Source: CAYLHS01 sp964383535
GTDB lineage: Bacteria; Actinomycetota; Acidimicrobiia; Spongiisociales; UBA4744
Reading direction: 5' to 3'
DNA length: 19,088 nt
Assembly (NCBI GenBank): GCA_964383535.1
Contig: CAYLHS010000043.1
Span: 1-19,088, forward strand
The notes under the pieces were generated by a model. It made no database searches, was not told where the DNA came from, and worked only from the letters and a program-made list of their open reading frames with translations. This document shows positions 1 to 6,050 of the stretch, in pieces; positions within the stretch are counted from its first letter, which is position 1; each line of letters opens with the position of its first letter. The position numbers were made by a program, and so were the translations under genes.

Positions 1-36
1 AACGCTATGGTTCGAAACGCAGGGGTGGAGCAGTGA
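1..36 (+). CDS. C-terminal tail of an upstream gene (partial)
   Basis: Frame 1 is open from the first base and reads eleven residues ending in RNAGVEQ before a TGA at 34-36. That stop overlaps the GTG start of the next gene at 33-35 in a GTGA arrangement, the same coupling style seen at most gene junctions in this window. The tail is therefore probably a real gene end in the same operon. Eleven residues are too few to identify the protein. Its place before folB-folK makes another folate gene such as folP a reasonable guess, but nothing in the visible residues proves it. Confidence 0.5.
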   Translation, partial: NAMVRNAGVEQ

Positions 37-509
37 CAGGACTCGAACCAAGAGCATTCACATGGGTGATCAAAGGTCGACTCGCCGTGTGCGAGCGCAT
101 CGGTGGCTACGGAATCCAGCATCGTCGCGTGCGGCGAGAAGAAGAGATCCTGTGGCTTCGCACCGAAGCGAAGATCAACACGGTGGTGACGCTCCTTGGC
201 GGCGCGCAGAACGTCGCCAACTACCAGGAGGCGGGCTTTCGGGTCTTCCACGAACCGCTCGTGGGTGAGTATGAGAAGGAGGACGTCGATCGGGTGTTCG
301 TCACCCTCGACGAGGCCCTTGCATCACGCAGCAGCATTGTCCTGGCGCATCGCGACCTGGTCGATGACACCATCGCGGGACTCCTCGCCGGCTACCTGGT
401 TCATTCGAAGCTCGTGACCGACCCGATTCTCGCAATCGCCATCATCCAGGAGATCATCGGCCGTCCCCTTGGCCCGGAAGGCAGGGCGCTCGTTCCGGTC
501 GGTGCCTGA
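33..509 (+). CDS. Small protein resembling a dual-specificity phosphatase, probable pseudophosphatase
   Basis: A 158-residue protein starting at GTG 33, preceded by a purine-rich AGGGGTGGAG and overlapping the previous stop by four bases. Several stretches look like the dual-specificity/tyrosine phosphatase fold. There is an N-terminal WVIKGRLA, then REEEILWL (35-42), VVTLLGG (51-57), YQEAGF (64-69), and VLAHRDLVDDTIAGLLAGYL (103-122), which sits where the HCX5R phosphate loop should be. Aligned by eye, the catalytic Cys is Arg107 and the loop Arg is Thr113, so catalysis by the usual mechanism looks impossible. It ends in TGATG with folB, so the two are translationally coupled. Its role may be binding or regulation, but the fold itself is inferred from pattern only and could be wrong. 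There is no signal peptide or membrane segment. Confidence 0.6.
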   Translation: MTGLEPRAFTWVIKGRLAVCERIGGYGIQHRRVRREEEILWLRTEAKINTVVTLLGGAQNVANYQEAGFRVFHEPLVGEYEKEDVDRVFVTLDEALASRSSIVLAHRDLVDDTIAGLLAGYLVHSKLVTDPILAIAIIQEIIGRPLGPEGRALVPVGA

Positions 510-868
510 TGGATGGGGCGATCCGTCTCACCGGCGTGCGGGTGTTCGCTCATCATGGAGTGCTTCCCGAGGAACAGGCACACGGTCAGGAGTTCCTCAT
601 CGACGTCACCGTCGACGTGGATCTGAGTCGTGCAGTCGAATCCGACGAGCTCGCGTCCACCGTCGACTACGGCGCGCTCGCCAACCGCATCCGACGACAG
701 GTGGGTGAGGAACGTTGGAACCTGATCGAACGGGTCGCCGGTCGAGTCGCCGATCTCGTGCTCGAGGACGAACGGGTCCTGGCGGTCGAAGTGACCGTTC
801 ACAAACCGAACGCTCCCATCGCCGCCGAGTTCGACGACGTATCGGTGTCCATCAGGCGAGGCCGATGA
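509..868 (+). CDS. folB: Dihydroneopterin aldolase
   Basis: A 119-residue protein of normal family length. FolB converts 7,8-dihydroneopterin to 6-hydroxymethyl-7,8-dihydropterin and glycolaldehyde in cytosolic folate synthesis. Family features visible are the opening IRLTGVRVFAHHGVLPEEQ (5-23), with the typical HHGV and following Glu. After it come DYGAL (49-53) in the substrate-binding region, ERVA (74-77), and the C-terminal VTVHKPNAPI (95-104) with the conserved Lys-Pro. The ATG at 509 shares its A with the previous TGA, and the gene overlaps folK by four bases (ATGA), so translation of all three is likely coupled. A second ATG four bases further on is in another frame. Confidence 0.95.
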   Translation: MDGAIRLTGVRVFAHHGVLPEEQAHGQEFLIDVTVDVDLSRAVESDELASTVDYGALANRIRRQVGEERWNLIERVAGRVADLVLEDERVLAVEVTVHKPNAPIAAEFDDVSVSIRRGR

Positions 869-1815
869 CCCGGGCTGCCATCGCGCTCGGATCGAATCTG
901 GGAGAGCGACTCTCGCACCTGTGCCATGCCGTGGAGGCGTTGGGGACACTCGGGGAGGTCGTCGCGACGTCATCGGTCTACGAAACCGAGCCGGTCGGCG
1001 GCCCGGCGCAGGGGCCATACCTGAACGCCGTGGTGGTCATCGAGACCGACCTGGGCCCGTTCCGCCTGCTTGACGAAATGCTCCGTATCGAGCAGGAGGA
1101 GGGACGGCGGAGAACGGTGAGGTGGGGGCCGAGGACGCTCGACCTCGACCTGCTCTTGTTCGGGTCCGAAACGGTCGACGACGACCGGCTCGTTGTGCCG
1201 CATCCTCGTCTGCTGGAGCGTCGCTTCGTCCTGGAACCACTGGTCGAGGCGTGGCCGGACGCGGTCACCCCAGATGGAGCTCCGGCTCGCGGCGCCCTCG
1301 CCCGTGTTCGGGACCAGGACGTTCGGCGGACGAGACACAGGCTGGAACCAAGACGGTCGACGTTCACCGCCCGCGGCGGCTGGTGGGTCGTCGCGCAGGG
1401 GATCGTGCTGGCCGCGAGTCTGCTGACGCTCGCCGACGACCCCGGGACGCCGACGCCGTGGATGGCATGGTTGGGTGCCGCCGTCGCCGGCGCCGGCGCG
1501 CTCGAGGCCATCCTCGGGCTACGGCACCTCGGGACGAATCTGACCCCCTATCCCCAGCCACTCGAGTCGGCACGCCTGGTCGCACGTGGTGTGTACAGGC
1601 TCGTTCGGCACCCGATCTACGGCGGGATCGTGTTGATGATGGTCGGTGCGGGGCTGTTCCGGGCGAGTATTGCAGCGTTGACGGTTGGGGTCGCTGGCGG
1701 CGTGTTCTTCTGGTTCAAGGCCCGCTTCGAGGAGCGGCTTCTCCGCTGCCACTATCCCGGCTACGCAGGCTATGCGACGCAGGTGATGAAGCGCCTGATC
1801 CCCTGGGTGGTGTGA
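865..1815 (+). CDS. folK: HPPK (FolK) fused to an isoprenylcysteine methyltransferase-like membrane domain
   Basis: One continuous 316-residue reading frame holds two domains. Residues 1-135 are 6-hydroxymethyl-7,8-dihydropterin pyrophosphokinase, the step after FolB in folate synthesis: IALGSNLGER (6-15), SVYETEPVGG (37-46), RWGPRTLDLDLLLFG (86-100) carrying the paired Asp of the Mg/ATP site, and VPHPRLLERRFVL (111-123). A basic linker covers about 136-170. Residues 172-316 are a membrane protein of the isoprenylcysteine carboxyl methyltransferase/phospholipid methyltransferase type. It has hydrophobic segments near 173-190, 200-218 and 252-284, then GVYRLVRHPIYGG (242-254), EERLL (289-293) and a terminal PGYAGY region (298-303). 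A normal HPPK is about 160 residues, so the second half is extra. What the methyltransferase half modifies cannot be told. No start codon with a ribosome site was identified near the junction that would argue for two genes, but an internal start is not excluded. Confidence 0.88.
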   Translation: MTRAAIALGSNLGERLSHLCHAVEALGTLGEVVATSSVYETEPVGGPAQGPYLNAVVVIETDLGPFRLLDEMLRIEQEEGRRRTVRWGPRTLDLDLLLFGSETVDDDRLVVPHPRLLERRFVLEPLVEAWPDAVTPDGAPARGALARVRDQDVRRTRHRLEPRRSTFTARGGWWVVAQGIVLAASLLTLADDPGTPTPWMAWLGAAVAGAGALEAILGLRHLGTNLTPYPQPLESARLVARGVYRLVRHPIYGGIVLMMVGAGLFRASIAALTVGVAGGVFFWFKARFEERLLRCHYPGYAGYATQVMKRLIPWVV

Positions 1816-1846
1816 AGCGGTCCCGTGCGTGCCGGCCTCGGAGCCT

Positions 1847-1868
1847 GCCGAGCGTGGCCGATCTCGGC
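1847..1868. terminator. Weak hairpin between convergent genes
   Basis: GCCGAG (1847-1852) and CTCGGC (1863-1868) form a perfect 6-bp stem around a 10-base loop. A competing stem uses CTCGG at 1837-1841 with CCGAG at 1848-1852. The hairpin lies in the 55-base gap between the end of the folK fusion and the end of the convergent methyltransferase gene, where a two-way terminator would be expected. There is no T-tract on either strand, so intrinsic termination is uncertain. Confidence 0.25.
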
Positions 1869-1870
1869 TG

Positions 1871-2581
1871 CTATTGGGCGCCGGACAGTTCCCAGACGCG
1901 GGCGTACCAGAGAAGCCGCGAGCCGCGTTGCGTGACCTGAACGATCTTGCGTTCGATCATGTCGGCGAGCACCGAACTCGCAGCGAGGCCAGATGGCAGT
2001 GGAATCGGCCGGTCGGCAAGTGACATGATCTTTCCGTAGAGGGACCGTGCCCTGTCGAGGATCGATGCCTCGTCCTGGAGGGATCCAGTCGGAAGGAACA
2101 GCTTGCCCATCGGTCGAAGGTGTTGACGGGCCTGCTCGAGCATGCGGATCGGAAGCTCGCTTCCGCGGGGGCCGCCTCCACCTTTTGTCGGGAACCAGCC
2201 CGAGTCGTCGGCGAGGTCGTCAGGAACACCCGATACGTCACCGATGATGACGTCGGCCTGGACCCCTTCGATGGGATCGAAGAGATCACCTTGTCGGAAC
2301 GTGACCTTGTCACCGACCCCGTGTGCGATGGCGTTGTTGGTTCCGACTTCGACGACGTCCGGGCTCTTGTCGACAGCGAACACACGCTTCGCTCCGAGCT
2401 TGGCGGCAATGATCGCAAGGACTCCTGATCCGCAGCCGACATCGATCACCACGTCGTCAGGTTCGATTCGCAGCGCATCTGCGAGCAGCGTGGAGATCGT
2501 TGAAGGACGAAACGTCATGTCCGACAGCACCAGGTTCATCGGCCCCAGTCTGCCCTTCCATTGAAAGGTCGCGCTAGCCAT
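1871..2581 (-). CDS. Class I SAM-dependent methyltransferase, substrate unknown
   Basis: A 236-residue cytosolic protein. The glycine-rich SAM motif I is VIDVGCGSGVL (45-55), an acidic ribose-binding residue follows at Asp71 (VFAVDKS), and GDL (98-100) and IIGDVSGVP (112-120) occupy the motif II-IV region. This looks like the PrmA/PrmC group, but the NPPY motif of glutamine methyltransferases is missing, so neither PrmC nor a base methylase is supported. An in-frame GTG exists four codons upstream at 2593. I prefer the ATG at 2581 because AGGGTGG precedes it by about eight bases, whereas the GTG itself lies inside that ribosome site. It is convergent with the folK fusion and divergent from the DedA-PAP2 gene, so it is probably transcribed alone. 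Confidence 0.8.
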   Translation of the reverse strand: MASATFQWKGRLGPMNLVLSDMTFRPSTISTLLADALRIEPDDVVIDVGCGSGVLAIIAAKLGAKRVFAVDKSPDVVEVGTNNAIAHGVGDKVTFRQGDLFDPIEGVQADVIIGDVSGVPDDLADDSGWFPTKGGGGPRGSELPIRMLEQARQHLRPMGKLFLPTGSLQDEASILDRARSLYGKIMSLADRPIPLPSGLAASSVLADMIERKIVQVTQRGSRLLWYARVWELSGAQ

Positions 2582-2649
2582 GTCGTAGACCACCCTATCG
2601 GAGAATCGCCGCTGATGGGGAGCAAGCTCATATCGACCACAATGAGGCA

Positions 2650-4026
2650 GTGATCGTTCGTATCCTCACGGCAATGGGTGTGTGGGCCCCGGTGCTTGTG
2701 TTCTTGCTCGCAGCGGGAGAGAGCGCCGCGTTCCTGGGTCTGTTCCTGCCAGGTGAGGTAGCGGTGATCCTCGGCGGCGTTCTTGCGGGTACGGGGATCG
2801 TGCCGTTGTGGGTGATGATCCCGGTGGCCGTGCTTGGAGCGGTGGTCGGGGACTCGATCGGTTTCTGGCTCGGGAAGCGGTTCGGTCCGTGGGTGCTGAG
2901 TCGGCCGAAGATGGCCCGGTTCGCCGGTCGGCTCGATCTGGCCGAATCCAATCTTGCCCGTCGAGGCTGGTGGGCACTCGTCGTTGCCCGTTTCACCTCG
3001 TTTCTTCGGGCGGTCGTTCCATTCGCCGCGGGGATGGCGTCCATGCCGTACCGGAGCTTCATCGTGGGGAACGTGATCGGCGGTGTGCTGTGGGGAAGTG
3101 CGTACACACTCGTCGGGTTCGTGGCGGGCGACTCATGGCCATCGGTCGAACACTGGCTCGGCCGCGGTGGCCTGATTCTCGCGGGAGTGGCGATCGTGAT
3201 CGGAGGGATCGTCTGGTCCGGCCGATGGGTTGCGCGCAATCGCGGACGAGTCGTCGACTGGCTCGAGCCGCTGGCCCACACGCGGGTCGTGAGGAGGTTG
3301 TCACGAACGGTCGAGGGGCCTGCGCGTCGAATCGCTCCTCTGTCGTATCTCTGGCCTGCTGCCCTGGTCATCGTCGGAGGGCTGTGGCTGTTTGCCGGAC
3401 TGCTACAGGACGTGCTGGGCGAAGACGAGTTCTTCTTCTTCGACCGCAGAGTGATCGACTACGTCGCTTCCCATCAGATCCGTGCGATCACCGACGCGGC
3501 TCGGATCCTCGGGACGGTGACACCGATGTGGGCAGCAGTCGGTGGATGTGCACTGATTGCGATCGCGATGCTGACGCGACGTCATCCGCGTAGAGCGGTC
3601 GGGATCGTGGTTGCCACAGCGGGTCAGTGGGTGATCGTCGAGGTGACGCGAGTCATCGTCGACCGGCCGGCGCCGCAGGTCGCCGCACTCGTGTCGCGAG
3701 GAGACTACGGGTTCCCCTCCGAGTACATGGCTGCGCTTGCAGTGCTTCTCGTGGTCCTCGTCTGGCCGTGGCGGCCGAGGCGATGGGAACGAACGGTGTT
3801 CGGTTTCGCCGTTGGGGCGTTGGTGATCACGATCGCGGGGGCGTCACGGGTCGTGTTGCTCCTTGCGTACCCGTCGGACATCCTCGCCGGAGTCGCCGTG
3901 GGCACCGTGTGGGCTGTCTTGTCGCTGATCGCGAGTGATTCGCGCACCCTGCACGCAATCAGGGAAGCGGCGGTCCGACCGCTAGGAAGCGAGCACCCGA
4001 AACGCGACGTCGGCGATTCCGAATGA
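2650..4026 (+). CDS. DedA-family membrane protein fused to a degenerate PAP2 domain
   Basis: A 458-residue polytopic membrane protein. Residues 1-195 are a DedA (SNARE-associated) domain with FLPGE (32-36), GDSIGFWLGKRFG (67-79) and ARFTSFLRAVVPFAAGM (113-129). Members of this family move undecaprenyl phosphate and other lipids across the cytoplasmic membrane. A short linker leads to residues 235-430, a PAP2 lipid-phosphatase fold. All three PAP2 motifs are altered: KX6RP reads RX6AP (334-342), PSGH reads PSEY (356-359), and SRX5HX3D reads SRX5AX3D (399-410). Both catalytic His positions are thus Tyr359 and Ala406, so lipid-phosphate hydrolysis is unlikely. The start is GTG 2650 with a close GAGG; an ATG at residue 9 is an alternative. 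The last 45 bases overlap the convergent oxidoreductase gene. DedA-PAP2 fusions are known; the loss of the active site is what is odd here. Confidence 0.88.
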   Translation: MIVRILTAMGVWAPVLVFLLAAGESAAFLGLFLPGEVAVILGGVLAGTGIVPLWVMIPVAVLGAVVGDSIGFWLGKRFGPWVLSRPKMARFAGRLDLAESNLARRGWWALVVARFTSFLRAVVPFAAGMASMPYRSFIVGNVIGGVLWGSAYTLVGFVAGDSWPSVEHWLGRGGLILAGVAIVIGGIVWSGRWVARNRGRVVDWLEPLAHTRVVRRLSRTVEGPARRIAPLSYLWPAALVIVGGLWLFAGLLQDVLGEDEFFFFDRRVIDYVASHQIRAITDAARILGTVTPMWAAVGGCALIAIAMLTRRHPRRAVGIVVATAGQWVIVEVTRVIVDRPAPQVAALVSRGDYGFPSEYMAALAVLLVVLVWPWRPRRWERTVFGFAVGALVITIAGASRVVLLLAYPSDILAGVAVGTVWAVLSLIASDSRTLHAIREAAVRPLGSEHPKRDVGDSE

Positions 4027-5205
4027 CGGCTCGGCCAGACGGTCGGCGAACGCAGACACGTCCGCCTTCCTGAGCATGAGCGATCTGAGGACTCCCGCGC
4101 CGGACGTATCGCCGGCGAATCGAAACCCGACGATCCTGCCATCCTCGATGAAGACCTTACGGAGGGTGTCCCCACCACGCCATCGACGTTCCTCGGAACC
4201 GGTTCTCGCTCCTACCGCCATGACCGGTACGCCGAGATGCTTGAGGCTGTTCATCGACTCAGCGCCCTCGTACACGCTGTCGAACCCCGCAAGCCGTTCG
4301 GCAGCGACGCTCCCTTGTGCAACCGCATTGGGGAATATCGCGTGGACGTAGCGCTCGCCGGTGAAGCGATCGGGCGTTTCCGCCACGTCTCCCACGGCGA
4401 CGACGTCCGGAAGGTTCGTCATGAGGTGATCGTCGACACGCACCCCCCAATCGGCGTCGATACCGGATCCGGCGAGGTAGTCGATCGATGGTTTCACGCC
4501 TGTCGCTGCAACATAGGCATCCGCAGCGATCGCCTGGCCGGACTCGAGGTCGAGCTGTTCGACCCGGCCCGAACCGGCGAATCCTGCTGCTTTCGTCTCG
4601 AGCCGAACCTTCGCGCCCCGTTCCAGGAGCAGGTCCAGAACGATCGAGGCGGTTTCGGGATCGAGGATGGCGGGCATCACACTGTCCGCCATCTCGACGA
4701 TGGTCACTTCCACCCCCAAGTCGGCGAGGAGAAGCGCCACTTCGAGACCGATGAACCCGGCCCCGACGATGACTGCGGATTGGACCTCGCCGGTCTTCAC
4801 GGACGTGATCAGACTCGTGGCCGCGGTGAGCGACTTGAAGTTGAACACGCCTGCGAGGTCGGTCCCGCCGATCGGTGCATAGAGACTGCTGCCGGAGGCA
4901 ATCACGAGGTGGTCGTAGCGGAGGCGGTCGCCGGAGTCGAGAACAACCGTCCTCTTGTCGGGCTCGAGGCGCGCCACCCTGGTTCCGGACCGGTAGTCGA
5001 TCGACAACCGGTCGCACACGTCCTTTCCTTTCCAGAAGATCGTCGCTTCGCGGCCGGTGGAGAAGTAGTCCGCCATCGCCGGTGGGGCATACGGTGGATA
5101 TGGCTCCGCCGATAGCATCGTCACATCCGCGTCGACGCCGAGACGTCTGACCCCTTCGGCAACGGTGAGACCGGCGGGCCCGGCTCCAACGATGATGAGT
5201 TGCAT
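3982..5205 (-). CDS. FAD/NAD(P)-dependent oxidoreductase of the CO dehydrogenase operon (FNOR type)
   Basis: A 407-residue flavoprotein of the pyridine-nucleotide disulfide oxidoreductase fold. The FAD-binding GAGPAG is at 7-12, the NAD(P)-binding VIVGAGFIGLEVA at 145-157 and the second FAD contact VVAVGDVAE at 268-276. Only one Cys (64) is present and no CxxxxC redox pair or NADH-oxidase active-site Cys, so it resembles NirB/rubredoxin-reductase-type electron-transfer enzymes. Genes of this type next to cooS and cooF in other anaerobes are proposed to pass electrons from CO, through CooF, to NAD(P)+. The ATG at 5205 shares one base with the cooC stop (TGATG), which fixes the start and shows coupling; upstream extension of the frame lies inside cooC. 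Preference for NADH or NADPH cannot be read reliably: the second strand ends in VEMAD, and the acidic Glu171 leans to NADH. The 3' end overlaps the DedA-PAP2 gene by 45 bp. Confidence 0.88.
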   Translation of the reverse strand: MQLIIVGAGPAGLTVAEGVRRLGVDADVTMLSAEPYPPYAPPAMADYFSTGREATIFWKGKDVCDRLSIDYRSGTRVARLEPDKRTVVLDSGDRLRYDHLVIASGSSLYAPIGGTDLAGVFNFKSLTAATSLITSVKTGEVQSAVIVGAGFIGLEVALLLADLGVEVTIVEMADSVMPAILDPETASIVLDLLLERGAKVRLETKAAGFAGSGRVEQLDLESGQAIAADAYVAATGVKPSIDYLAGSGIDADWGVRVDDHLMTNLPDVVAVGDVAETPDRFTGERYVHAIFPNAVAQGSVAAERLAGFDSVYEGAESMNSLKHLGVPVMAVGARTGSEERRWRGGDTLRKVFIEDGRIVGFRFAGDTSGAGVLRSLMLRKADVSAFADRLAEPSFGIADVAFRVLAS

Positions 5206-6050
5206 CAGCTCAGCTCCTGCTCCGTGTGAATGAGCGTGTCCCGTAGCACCGCAACTGCATCCATGAACGGTGACCTCTCCGCTTCGAGAAACGGATTGAC
5301 GTCCGGCTCGATCTCGAGGAGTTGGTCGTCGTAAGGAAGTGTGTGGCGCGACGTGAACGAGACGTCGCGTTGTGCGACGCGCTCGAAGGTTCGGTCGATG
5401 TCCCTGGGTGACCTGACGCGGTTGACGACAAGGTGTACCGCAGGGATGTTCAGGCCGCGAGCGAGCGCGGCTGTGTGAAGTGCGACGTTGATGCCGTTGA
5501 AGGTCGGATCGGACAGCACGATCGCCTGGTGGAAGCCTCGAGCGAGCGCCCGTCCGAAGTGCTCGACGCCGGCTTGCGTGTCCATCAGGATCACCTCGTC
5601 TGTGCGGAGCGCGAGATTGCCGACCACCGCGTCGAGCAGCGAGTTCTCCGGGCACAGACACCCCGCGGCCGGTTGCGTCAGTGTGCCCATGACGAGGACC
5701 CGTTCCTTGTCGGAGACCGGCGTGGCGAATCTGTCGACCACATCGCGGACGTCAGGGTTGAGACGGAACAGCAGTCCCCATCCCTCTCCCGGGCGAGCCC
5801 CGGTCTTCTCTTCGACGTAGTCGGCGTTGTGACTCAATGGGACGATGTCATCGGCGCCGGCTACCCCCATCGCGTACGGCAGATTCATCTGCGGGTCTGA
5901 GTCGACCGCGAGCACCTGGAAACCGCGACGAGCCAGGAGGCCGCCAAGGAGGGCGGTGAGCGTCGTTTTTCCCACGCCCCCCTTGCCGGTGATCACCACC
6001 CGAAAGCCGTCGAGCTCGCGACTCGCATGCTCATGGTGGTCTTCGCTCAT
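5205..6050 (-). CDS. cooC: CO dehydrogenase nickel-insertion ATPase CooC
   Basis: A 281-residue cytosolic ATPase of the MinD/CooC group that matures the Ni-Fe C-cluster of CooS. The deviant P-loop TGKGGVGKTT is at 21-30 with the signature first Lys (23), VDSDPQMNL (49-57) is the switch region, and ILMDTQAG (154-161) is the Walker B/switch II strand. GCLCPEN (130-136) holds the CXC pair (Cys131, Cys133) known in CooC to bind metal at the dimer interface. The N-terminus has three His in four residues (5, 6, 8: DHHEH), a possible extra nickel site. The ATG at 6050 overlaps the cooS stop by four bases (ATGA), and the gene sits directly after cooS as in Rhodospirillum-type coo operons. An in-frame extension upstream falls within cooS and is not used. 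Confidence 0.95.
   Translation of the reverse strand: MSEDHHEHASRELDGFRVVITGKGGVGKTTLTALLGGLLARRGFQVLAVDSDPQMNLPYAMGVAGADDIVPLSHNADYVEEKTGARPGEGWGLLFRLNPDVRDVVDRFATPVSDKERVLVMGTLTQPAAGCLCPENSLLDAVVGNLALRTDEVILMDTQAGVEHFGRALARGFHQAIVLSDPTFNGINVALHTAALARGLNIPAVHLVVNRVRSPRDIDRTFERVAQRDVSFTSRHTLPYDDQLLEIEPDVNPFLEAERSPFMDAVAVLRDTLIHTEQELS

Noticed and set aside
2582..2593. GTG at 2593 as methyltransferase start
   Set aside because: It overlaps the AGGGTGG that serves as ribosome site for the ATG at 2581, and nothing suitable lies upstream of the GTG.
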